Assembly: GCF_003851125.1 (NCBI RefSeq)
Contig: NZ_BGOW01000020.1
Coordinates: 62,001 to 126,000 of the forward strand
Length of the DNA: 64,000 nucleotides
Reading direction: 5' to 3'
Origin: Sulfuriferula multivorans
GTDB lineage: Bacteria > Pseudomonadota > Gammaproteobacteria > Burkholderiales > Sulfuriferulaceae
The notes beneath the pieces were generated by a model that saw only the letters and a list, made by a program, of their open reading frames with translations, was not told the DNA's origin and ran no database searches. How positions within the stretch are numbered: the first letter of the stretch is position 1; each line of letters begins with the position of its first letter. Shown here piece by piece: positions 57,259 through 64,000 of this stretch. The translations under genes and the position numbers were made by a program.

Positions 57259-57891
57259 TCACTTGGTACCGAACATCCGGTCGCCGGCATCTCCCAGTCC
57301 GGGTACGATGTAGCCATGATCGTTCAGGCGTTCATCCAGCGCAGCAGTAGTCACCGACACGTCTGGATGAGCCGCCTGCAAGGCAGCCAGACCTTCGGGT
57401 GCCGCCAGCAAACACACATACTTGATCGCGCTCGCGCCGCATTCCTTCAGTCGGTTCAATGCAGCAATGGCTGAATTACCTGTCGCCAGCATCGGATCGA
57501 CCACAATGACCAGACGCTCGCTGATGTCGTCCGGCACCTTCATGTAATACTCGACTGGCTCCAGCGTTTGCGGATCGCGGTACAGGCCGATATGGCCGAC
57601 ACGCGCGGCTGGCAACACATCCAGCATGCCGTCTAGCATGCCGTTGCCGGCGCGCAGGATCGACACCAGGCACAACTTCTTGCCACTGATTATCGGCGAC
57701 GACATAACCGTCAGCGGCGTCTTGATCGTGGCCATTTCAGTGGGCAAATCACGAGTAGCCTCGTAGACAAGCATCTGACTAATTTCACGTAGCAGCCTGC
57801 GAAAATTATCGGTATTCGTCTCCTCATTCCGCATGAAGGTCAATTTGTGCTGGATCAGAGGATGGCTGATCAGGTTAAACATTTTTGTCAT
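57259..57891 (-). CDS. upp: uracil phosphoribosyltransferase
   Basis: A 210-residue Upp of normal length. The start [34 protein letters not shown] is typical, and the PRPP motif is [16 protein letters not shown]. It converts uracil and PRPP to UMP. In URC clusters this enzyme (Urc6) supplies the nucleotide on which the later steps act. The frame extends upstream to 58047 inside the URC4-like gene, but the family start is at 57891. It lies 25 nt after the URC4-like gene and 7 nt before the repressor gene. Confidence 0.93.
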   Translation of the reverse strand: MTKMFNLISHPLIQHKLTFMRNEETNTDNFRRLLREISQMLVYEATRDLPTEMATIKTPLTVMSSPIISGKKLCLVSILRAGNGMLDGMLDVLPAARVGHIGLYRDPQTLEPVEYYMKVPDDISERLVIVVDPMLATGNSAIAALNRLKECGASAIKYVCLLAAPEGLAALQAAHPDVSVTTAALDERLNDHGYIVPGLGDAGDRMFGTK

Positions 57892-57916
57892 CACATTTTC
57901 TCGATTCTCAGGGGGG

Positions 57917-59173
57917 TCAAAAAACAGTGCCATCGCTGGCGATTTGTACCGGAGGGGCGCCACCAGGCCTGCGTTCCGCAGCGATCCGGCGACCCGCCGC
58001 CCAAGTGCCGCCTTCCAATATGCGTGCCAGCGGAAACGCGGCTGCATCCAGTCCTAACTTGGCACGTACCGCGTCCGCCAAATGGTCGAGTGCGATCACC
58101 GTCAGTGCGCGCCATTCCACCACAGCAGGATCGTCGACCATCATGCTGTCGATAAAAAACTCCGGATTGCGGGGCTCCAGCAAACCGAAATCCAATAACA
58201 AGCCGCCATTCCGATATTCAGGCAGCCCCGTTAACTGGTCCAGACCGACGACTTTCAATCCACTTTCTTCCAGTGGTTCGAGCAGTGAATAGGTGAGCCA
58301 CTGGCTGAGTTTGTGGAACGGCAGCAAGCCATCGCGGGTACCGGAATGCCGCCAGCAGTCTCCCAGTGATACACCATCAAGCGAGATACGCCCCGGCCAT
58401 ACAGGGCCCAACGCGCGCAACAACGTTTCCAGCACAAAGGCCGCGTCGATCTGATTGCCAACAGCATGCGCGGCCAGATAGTCATACAGATTGCCGAGCC
58501 GGGCCGGGCTGCCGAATACGGCCGGCGTAGCCGCCACCACCGTACCGAGACGCTGCAGCAGTTGCGTGCGACCCGACAGTCCGACCAGCGGATTGTCATT
58601 ATCAACCTGGAACACCTGAGCTAACGTTAGCGGGTCCAGCTGCGCCAGCGCAGACGCATCGGCGCGCAGCGGTTGCGTTGAGTCGGCTGATAGCGCCCCA
58701 CTTGCAAAGAGCGTCAGACTGGCGACACCTAAACCCTCCGAGCGCGCCAGTATCATTTCATGCGGATGATCCACGTAACGCCAGTCAGGGCCAGCCCCCG
58801 CATCCAGCAACACACTGGATATCACCAGATCAATCCGGGTACGGGCGCGCTCCGCGCTCTGCCAAATGGAGTTGGCGGAAAGCTGCGCCCAGCGGTCAAT
58901 ACCACCAACCTCGTAATGCCGCCAGCGGCTGTGATAGGGCACTTGCAGAGTTGGGTAACGCTGGATAATCGTGTCTACGACATAGGCTGCCGTGATGTCG
59001 AGTTGTTCGGGGTGCCAGGTGAAATAAGCGGCAGTACCCTGCTCCGCCAGCGCCATGATCTGCGCGCAATGGCTGCGCACAGCTTCCGCCGTTAAAAGCG
59101 CCGCTGCAGGATGCGCGGCTGGAACCGGCGTGTGCCAGTTCAACTCAGCTTCAATGTTCAACTGATCGCTCAT
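57917..59173 (-). CDS. URC4-type protein (DUF1688) of uracil catabolism
   Basis: A 418-residue DUF1688 protein. Characteristic stretches are [37 protein letters not shown]-type [29 protein letters not shown], and the C-terminal [24 protein letters not shown]4 was found in yeast and in bacterial clusters as essential for the URC route of uracil breakdown; its exact reaction is not settled. It is 2 nt downstream of the URC1-like gene and 25 nt upstream of upp. Confidence 0.9.
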   Translation of the reverse strand: MSDQLNIEAELNWHTPVPAAHPAAALLTAEAVRSHCAQIMALAEQGTAAYFTWHPEQLDITAAYVVDTIIQRYPTLQVPYHSRWRHYEVGGIDRWAQLSANSIWQSAERARTRIDLVISSVLLDAGAGPDWRYVDHPHEMILARSEGLGVASLTLFASGALSADSTQPLRADASALAQLDPLTLAQVFQVDNDNPLVGLSGRTQLLQRLGTVVAATPAVFGSPARLGNLYDYLAAHAVGNQIDAAFVLETLLRALGPVWPGRISLDGVSLGDCWRHSGTRDGLLPFHKLSQWLTYSLLEPLEESGLKVVGLDQLTGLPEYRNGGLLLDFGLLEPRNPEFFIDSMMVDDPAVVEWRALTVIALDHLADAVRAKLGLDAAAFPLARILEGGTWAAGRRIAAERRPGGAPPVQIASDGTVF

Positions 59174-59175
59174 TG

Positions 59176-60423
59176 TTATACGCCTAACTCCCGCCCCTTG
59201 GCCATCGCCAGTTCCTCGATTGAGACTGGTGCACCCGCCGCAAAGTAGCCGGCTGCAACTTTGGCATCCATTTCGACCCGGGCATCGGCCGGAATCAGTT
59301 CGTCAGGGATCGGCACACGTTCCACCACCTCGATTCCCTGCGCGGTCAGCGCACCGTGCTTCATGTTGCTCATCGAGGCCCAGCGATCAATGCGCTTGAT
59401 GCCGAGCCAATGAAACACATCCGGCATCAGTTCCTGGAAGCGCATATCCTGCACCCCAGCCACACATTCGGTACGCGCAAAATAGGTTTCCGCACGGTCG
59501 CCACCGACCTGACGCTTACGTGCGTTATAAACGAGAAACTTGGTCACCTCGCCCAGCGCCCTGCCCTCTTTGCGGTTATACACAACCAGCCCGACGCCGC
59601 CTTGTTGCGCCATCTCGATGCAGACCTCGATGCCATGCGCAAGATAAGGACGACAGGTGCAGATGTCAGAGCCGAACACGTCAGAACCATTGCATTCATC
59701 ATGCACACGGCAGGCGACGCGGGTGACCTCCTTGCCGAGTGCGCTGATCTCCCCAAAACAGTACAGCGTCATGCCGCCGATCGGCGGCAGGAAAACCTTG
59801 AGATCGAAGCGCGTGACCAATTCTGGGAACATGCCACCGGTTTGCTCGAACAAGTGGCGCCTTAATGCGCTTTCATTAATGTTGAAACGCTTCGCCAGCC
59901 CGGGTAGATACCAGACCGGATCAATCGCTGCCTTCGTCACACGCACATCGCCGTTCTCGAACAGAATCTCGCCATCTGGCTTCAGCCTGCCCGCGCTCAT
60001 CGCCTCCTTCAGTTCCGGCATATTAATATGGGCTTTAGTAACAGCGATGGAGGGGCGGATATCTATCCCAGCCGCCGACTGCTTTGCGAATACAGCCGGT
60101 GCCATGTGCCCATAGGGATCGAACGACACAATCTTGTCCGGGTCACCCCATTGCGGATGCGGACCGATCAGTTCTGCCGGCGCGGTATTGGTGAAGTCGG
60201 GACGATGATCCCGGTCAAGCGTGCCGGACGCGACCGCAAGCGCACGGTAAATTGCATAGGCACCGGAATGGGTACCGATCGCATTGCGATGCTGCGGGGT
60301 AGTCAGACTGGCGATAATCGGGCCACGGATTTCCGGGCTCTCGGCGCCCCAATGGATTTCGTTGGAAGGCTGTTCCTTGCTGCTTTGGGAATGATGTGAC
60401 GTCAGAACAATATGGTCAGACAT
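59176..60423 (-). CDS. URC1-type GTP cyclohydrolase II homologue of uracil catabolism
   Basis: A 415-residue protein whose C-terminal half resembles GTP cyclohydrolase II: RVHDECNGSDVFGSDICTCRPYL keeps the three zinc Cys, and KEGRALGEVTKFL follows. The long N-terminal region (TSHHSQSSKEQ to about residue 180) is absent from RibA and typical of URC1. In this pathway it is thought to open the pyrimidine ring of a uridine nucleotide. It is the first gene of the operon and lies 83 nt from a RutR-type operator. Confidence 0.92.
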   Translation of the reverse strand: MSDHIVLTSHHSQSSKEQPSNEIHWGAESPEIRGPIIASLTTPQHRNAIGTHSGAYAIYRALAVASGTLDRDHRPDFTNTAPAELIGPHPQWGDPDKIVSFDPYGHMAPAVFAKQSAAGIDIRPSIAVTKAHINMPELKEAMSAGRLKPDGEILFENGDVRVTKAAIDPVWYLPGLAKRFNINESALRRHLFEQTGGMFPELVTRFDLKVFLPPIGGMTLYCFGEISALGKEVTRVACRVHDECNGSDVFGSDICTCRPYLAHGIEVCIEMAQQGGVGLVVYNRKEGRALGEVTKFLVYNARKRQVGGDRAETYFARTECVAGVQDMRFQELMPDVFHWLGIKRIDRWASMSNMKHGALTAQGIEVVERVPIPDELIPADARVEMDAKVAAGYFAAGAPVSIEELAMAKGRELGV

Positions 60424-60505
60424 GCTTAAGTCTCCAAACTCGAAATCGTCAAATGCAGTGCTTCACAGAAACAAAAGCGAATCAAAAATGATCAACAATA
60501 TAATC

Positions 60506-60521
60506 TTGACCAAATGGTCAG
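60506..60521. promoter_or_regulatory. RutR-type operator
   Basis: TTGACCAAATGGTCAG matches the RutR consensus TTGACCA-N2-TGGTCAA at all but the last base. It lies just downstream (about +5 to +20) of the predicted sigma-54 start point of the URC operon, in a position to block transcription. Confidence 0.82.
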
Positions 60522-60535
60522 CTTTTACGTTGTAA

Positions 60536-60551
60536 AGCACTTCCCATGCCA
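60536..60551 (-). promoter_or_regulatory. sigma-54 promoter of the URC operon
   Basis: Minus strand TGGCATGGGAAGTGCT: GG and GC are 10 nt apart, TGGCA of the -24 box is kept and the -12 box has one change (GTGCT for TTGCT). The start point is predicted near 60525, about 100 nt before the URC1-like ATG. Confidence 0.65.
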
Positions 60552-61036
60552 ACAAAAATTCGCGATTTTCCCGCCTAAAGCTCGATATTCAGCGCTTTCA
60601 AAGGATGCGATGCACAAAACTGGCGCACACGACGCTGCGTTATAGTGCCTCGCACTTTCAAATCCACATCTCTGCGTTTGCATAATTATGCAATCAGGGC
60701 AGCAATCGATCGCGTGTGTTTTAACCCGGTGAAATAGACAAAGGCGGAATGCAGAACCGAATATTTTTGCTGTTGGAAAATTTTGGTTTGCGCTGATGCT
60801 TAGACTTGGTGAGTTGCGTCTAGGCACTGCAAGTTCCAAGTATGCTGAGGCAGTTAACATTATGACCATGGAGGTCTCCTGCTCGGCCATATCTAACGCA
60901 GAACATTGAAGCTCAACGTGAACCCAGAGACAATTCATCCTGGGTCTAGCAGTATCCTTTCAGCGAGATGAGAACCCCTGGCCGTTTACAGATGCGAAGC
61001 CTATGATGGAAACTCCAGCGTCCTGTTAGGCTAACC
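60552..61036. other. gap between URC promoter and small zinc-ribbon gene
   Basis: No supported gene. The 137-residue minus-strand frame at 60525-60938 lacks any family character and would cross the operon promoter. No hairpin or repeat stood out. Confidence 0.4.
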
Positions 61037-61207
61037 TTGACTAAAATCCCGGAACGATGGATACACCCGCAGTCGGGTGACCGATTCTGTACCCAGTGCA
61101 AGGATTTCTGCGCATCAATCGGAGGTATGCAAATAGTCTCGGAGGATAAATTGCATCAACGCTGGATTTGCAAACAATGCAAAGTGCGTCGCGATGAAGT
61201 CCTGTAA
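61037..61207 (+). CDS. small zinc-ribbon-like protein, 56 aa
   Basis: A short frame starting at TTG (or a later start) with AGG about 6 nt upstream. The translation begins MTKIPERWIHPQSGDRF and has CTQCKDFC, then, after about 20 residues, WICKQCKVRRDEVL. Two CxxC pairs in 56 residues suggest a treble-clef or zinc-ribbon fold. It is followed 96 nt later by the DUF1993 gene. The unusual TTG start and lack of a known family lower confidence; the regular Cys pattern argues against chance. Confidence 0.5.
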   Translation: MTKIPERWIHPQSGDRFCTQCKDFCASIGGMQIVSEDKLHQRWICKQCKVRRDEVL

Positions 61208-61303
61208 AAATTTACCCATCCCCGCTTGTAAAGCGCGAACACTTTGACGCTATCCGTCGACAATCAAATGAGTCACTGAATTCTATTTTCAGGAGAAACC
61301 ATC

Positions 61304-61813
61304 ATGTCCATATCCATGTATCTGGCATCAGTCCCGCCCATTCTCCGTGCACTGACTAACTTGCGCGCGATTCTCGAAAAAGCCGCTGCACACGCCGAGG
61401 CCAGGAAGATCGACCCAGCGGTTCTGGTCAACGCACGCATCTTTCCGGATATGCTTCCACTCGTGCGTCAGGTTCTGATTGCGACAGACAATGCCAAGGG
61501 CGCCGCTTCGCGTCTTGCCGGTATGGAACCACCGAAGTACGAAGACAACGAAACCACCTTTCAGGAACTGATGGCTAGAATCGACAAGACGATTGCCTTG
61601 CTTCAAACATTCAATCCAGAACAGATCGATGGTTCGGAGGATAAAACCATTTCGCTGCCTATGCACGATAAGACGCTTACCTTTAAGGGCATGCCCTACT
61701 TGCTCGAGTATGTGCTCCCCAATATCTATTTCCATGTCACAACCACCTATGCGATTCTTCGGCATAACGGGGTGGAAATCGGCAAACAGGATTTCTTGGG
61801 CAAGCTTTCCTAG
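61304..61813 (+). CDS. DUF1993 family protein
   Basis: A 169-residue protein with the DUF1993 pattern: YLASVPPILRALTNLRAILEKAAAHAEARKIDP, VNARIFPDMLPLVRQVLIATDNAKGAASRLAG, and YVLPNIYFHVTTTYAILRHNGVEIGKQDFLG. The fold is a four-helix DinB-like bundle with likely metal-binding His near the C-terminus. The function is unknown. The ATG follows AGGAG. It is encoded alone apart from the small Cys-pair protein upstream. Confidence 0.85.
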   Translation: MSISMYLASVPPILRALTNLRAILEKAAAHAEARKIDPAVLVNARIFPDMLPLVRQVLIATDNAKGAASRLAGMEPPKYEDNETTFQELMARIDKTIALLQTFNPEQIDGSEDKTISLPMHDKTLTFKGMPYLLEYVLPNIYFHVTTTYAILRHNGVEIGKQDFLGKLS

Positions 61814-62486
61814 CGCATGAGCTACACCGATTTTTGAGATGTCAGCGAGCATACGCCAGCGTATCTTTGCAGGTCGATGATTGCCTCAAATTAATTTGTG
61901 ACGGTCTATCAGGCCAACCCAGTGATCGTCTGTTCCTTGGCCAGAGCCGTCGTTGGCGTACTGCGTATGACAGCTATGCACACTGGCCATTGGCTAGAAA
62001 TGCGCTTAATAGCCGCTTACATCTTCGGCGAATACATACTCCCAACCGGTTCTGTTGAAAAACTCAAATTTTCGGTGTCCTGAATTTCTGCCAAAATTCA
62101 ATAGGTATGCATAGATGTGTGTAGGTGATCTTGGTTAAATTCGAGAGCAATTTCCGTAGCCCCCATATCTATGACCGACGCACACACCATAATGCCCTAG
62201 AATTTTTTCTACTCCACCAAAAATGACTTTTTCAACAGAATCAACCCTTAGCAGCCGATCGATCTTCTCAAAATAAGACTCCAGTCGAATCCATCCGATT
62301 CTGCTGCGGCACAACCTTTGCTGCCACAGATGCCGCCGATAATTTGATTGCGAAATGCCGCTGAAAACGCCAAGCCATAAGGCTAAACCTGGGCTTCCAC
62401 CGATTCCCGGACGGTTGGACTATCGCCTTCATCTGTAAGCGCGCCTCATCAGGGCTGCCAGAATTCGAGATTAGAGGGGTCCGTAT
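61814..62486. other. 673-nt stretch with a small inverted-repeat element, no gene
   Basis: No supported gene. It contains the element at 62048-62241; the short frames at 61834-62083 have no recognised product. The remaining 240 nt before the RidA gene show no clear signal. Confidence 0.4.
62048..62241. mobile_element. MITE-like or IS-derived element with terminal inverted repeats
   Basis: The left end TTCTGTTGAAAAACTCA and the right end (reverse complement TTCTGTTGAAAAAGTCA) match at 16 of 17 positions. The roughly 194-bp segment is flanked on both sides by CAACC, a possible 5-bp target duplication. It has no transposase, so it would be a non-autonomous or internally deleted element. Confidence 0.5.
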
Positions 62487-62879
62487 CTAAGCGCGGCGCG
62501 CAATGAGGTCAATCTCAACAAGTGCACTTTTCGCTAGTCCGGACACGCCAACGCAGGTGCGCGCCGGTCGCCGCCCGACTGGGAAATAGCTTGCATAGAC
62601 AACGTTCATCGCTTCGTAGTCATCTTCGAAGTGCGTAAGGAAAATCCTCACTGACAGCACATCGTGCAAAGTGCATCCGCATCCGGACAGGACAGTCTCT
62701 AGGTTCTTCATGACTTGGTGCGTCTGCGCTTCTATGCCCTCCGGGTAGGGTGCTTCCAGCGAGGTATCGATAAAAGGCATTTGCCCCGTCACGAATAACC
62801 ATCCATCCCTTTCGACGGCGTGGCTGAATGGCGCGACCGGGTCGGGTGCCCCAGAAATCATGTGAAAAATCGTTGTCAT
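62487..62879 (-). CDS. RidA/YjgF-family protein
   Basis: A 130-residue Rid protein: PFSHAVERDGWLFVTGQMPFID, VMKNLETVLSGCGCTLHDVLSVRIFLTHFEDDYEAMN, and the signature RPARTCVGVSGLAKSALVEIDLIA with the conserved Arg. RidA proteins hydrolyse reactive enamine/imine intermediates, and RutC of the Rut uracil pathway belongs here. It lies on the same strand as and downstream of the acetamidase gene, separated by a degenerate acetamidase fragment. Confidence 0.92.
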   Translation of the reverse strand: MTTIFHMISGAPDPVAPFSHAVERDGWLFVTGQMPFIDTSLEAPYPEGIEAQTHQVMKNLETVLSGCGCTLHDVLSVRIFLTHFEDDYEAMNVVYASYFPVGRRPARTCVGVSGLAKSALVEIDLIARRA

Positions 62880-62945
62880 AGCTCAGTGCCCCATCTCAAT
62901 CAACGGTAGAATTCACGGCATCGTTGGAACAAGTCTGCTTGTGGA

Positions 62946-63115
62946 TCACATCTGTGGCCGTATGGGGATCTTCACGTTCTTCAGCACACCGTGGCTTGAT
63001 GATGCTGCGGCGTCCACCGGAAATTGTAGACAGCGTGTGCGCAGTCCATGCCTTGGCTGCAGTCGATTTCGTAGATGGTGACCACTTCGCGCTGCTTGGG
63101 TTTCGTGAGTAAATC
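62946..63115 (-). pseudogene. degenerate acetamidase/formamidase fragment
   Basis: Two remnants in different frames resemble the intact gene next to it. At 63005-63086 the minus strand encodes VTIYEIDCSQGMDCAHAVYN then FRWTPQ, against TIFELDTSGEPFARAVYNYV then WTPQ in the intact protein. A stop and frame change follow, and at 62949-62990 GVLKNVKIPIRPQM corresponds to ILQNVKVPARLHFGTM. About 30 residues between them are missing. It is a decayed partial copy, between the RidA gene and the intact gene. Confidence 0.7.
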
Positions 63116-63227
63116 GCCGGATACCCCCCACTAGGCAGAGGCATTGCTTCCAAATGCGCGGCCCTCATATCTTCTATTAAAGGACAAACACGGCAGTACA
63201 TCCAGTATCCGAACCTCCCATACCAGC

Positions 63228-64000
63228 TTAACGGCCGACGAAAACGTTCTTTCGGATTGAGCCGTGTACACCCCAGTTGGCATCGACGACCTGGGTCACA
63301 CCGAAGTCCGCCGCCACCGACAGCAGCGAGATTGCTTCATCTTCGCTCAGGTGATGCACAGTCATCAAAAATCGTCGCAGCTTACGGAAGGCGTCGCGCA
63401 TGGCCTTGTCCAGGCTGGAGTGGTTCGCCACCTCGGTTTGTGCATTGACGCCCAGTTCGACTAGGTAGTTGGGGAACGTGAAGCCGTAGACGGACCATTG
63501 CGAATCGGTTTCGAGCAGGGGGTGGGTCAACCCCTCCAGGATTGTTCCACCCAGGTCATTTTTCTTGTGCAGGATGAACTCAAAGTCCCCCGTAAGCGAG
63601 GTCTCGATCGCCGTGCCACCCAACTCGCTGTCACCTTGTGCTGCATGCGGATCACCCACAGAGAAGAAGGCCCCGTCGACGGCAACGGGGTAGTATATGC
63701 GTGCGCCCTTGCCAATGCGCCAGTCGTCGATGTTGCCGCCGGTGTAGCTCGGTGGGATTGAGCTGACGTAGTCAGACTCCGAAGGTGCCAGGCCCATAGT
63801 GCCGAAATGCAGGCGCGCAGGTACTTTGACGTTCTGCAGGATGTTCTCGCGCTTGCGGATCAGCGAATGATCCACTTTGACACCGGGATAGTCGATCGTC
63901 GAATGAACGATGCCATCTGGATCGGTCTGCGGCGTCCAGACGTAGTTGTAGACAGCGCGAGCGAAGGGTTCTCCGGAGGTGTCGAGTTCGAAGATGGTGA
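63228..64000 (-). CDS. acetamidase/formamidase family amidohydrolase (5' end beyond window)
   Basis: The C-terminal 257 residues of an acetamidase/formamidase are present; the frame stays open to position 64000, so the start is off the right edge. A GTG at 63875 is internal. Visible family segments are ARAVYNYVWTPQTDPDG, HFGTMGLAPSESDYVSSIPPSYTGGNIDDWRIGKGA, DPHAAQGDSELGGTAIETSL and GVTQVVDANWGVHGSIRK. The enzyme hydrolyses short aliphatic amides to ammonia and the acid. With AmiF at 43966-44946 this genome has two unrelated formamide-type amidases. Confidence 0.92.
   Translation of the reverse strand, partial: TIFELDTSGEPFARAVYNYVWTPQTDPDGIVHSTIDYPGVKVDHSLIRKRENILQNVKVPARLHFGTMGLAPSESDYVSSIPPSYTGGNIDDWRIGKGARIYYPVAVDGAFFSVGDPHAAQGDSELGGTAIETSLTGDFEFILHKKNDLGGTILEGLTHPLLETDSQWSVYGFTFPNYLVELGVNAQTEVANHSSLDKAMRDAFRKLRRFLMTVHHLSEDEAISLLSVAADFGVTQVVDANWGVHGSIRKNVFVGR

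Noticed and set aside
60525-60938. 137-residue minus-strand frame
   Set aside because: It lies over the URC promoter and operator, has no recognisable domain and a random-looking composition.
62896-63201. 101-residue minus-strand frame as a gene
   Set aside because: It is an out-of-frame reading across the degenerate acetamidase fragment, whose matches lie in the other two frames.

Overview
The window looks like chromosomal DNA of a betaproteobacterium. The gene order petABC-sspAB, zwf next to a short-type gnd, and trpS / M50 protease / Sua5-YciO / PHP / yciB / yciI / BolA / parvulin is what I would expect from the Nitrosomonadales side of the class (Gallionella, Sulfuricella or methylotroph relatives). 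That placement is inferred from gene content and protein style, not from a search. No rRNA, CRISPR array or intact transposase was seen.

Layout. 1-1.5 kb: end of a heavy-metal RND efflux locus (TolC/CzcC-type outer membrane protein running off the left edge, a Cys-rich exported protein, a membrane thioredoxin). 1.5-14.6 kb: housekeeping genes: a GNAT-aldose epimerase fusion, an ATM1-type ABC exporter, an ArsC-like reductase, dapE, prmB, sspAB, the cytochrome bc1 complex, a DegS-like protease, and zwf-gnd. 14.7-17.3 kb: an ECF sigma / anti-sigma pair whose anti-sigma factor carries a periplasmic DsrE-like domain, divergent from two exported DsrE-like proteins with the same Cys and the same C-terminal ending. 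17.3-23.5 kb: a GST, a PAS histidine kinase and NarL-type regulator, a TM-helix channel-like protein, rluB, scpBA.

23.5-36.8 kb: a compact formate/selenocysteine module: selC (tRNA-Sec), selB, selA, fdhE and the three subunits of a membrane formate dehydrogenase. The catalytic subunit is read through an in-frame UGA at codon 196, followed by a clear bacterial SECIS hairpin. Divergent from it lie an NtrC-type regulator and its sensor kinase; a sigma-54-like promoter sits in front of the fdh operon. 36.8-43.3 kb is conserved core ending in an hfq gene with an unusual loop.

43.4-64 kb is accessory in character. It begins just after a fragment resembling a tRNA-Ser 3' end and an AT-rich stretch, has long gene-poor gaps, and is devoted to obtaining nitrogen from amides and pyrimidines: formamidase, a PuuE-like deacetylase, an ABC transporter with a dihydropyrimidinase and an M20 carbamoylase, a URC-type uracil catabolism operon with a RutR-like repressor, a RidA protein and an acetamidase/formamidase running off the right edge. 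Three strong sigma-54 promoters (GG-N10-GC) precede the formamidase, the transporter operon and the URC operon. A RutR-type operator lies just downstream of the predicted start point of the URC operon. Together these suggest a nitrogen-limitation-controlled scavenging island; the formate released from formamide could feed the formate dehydrogenase.
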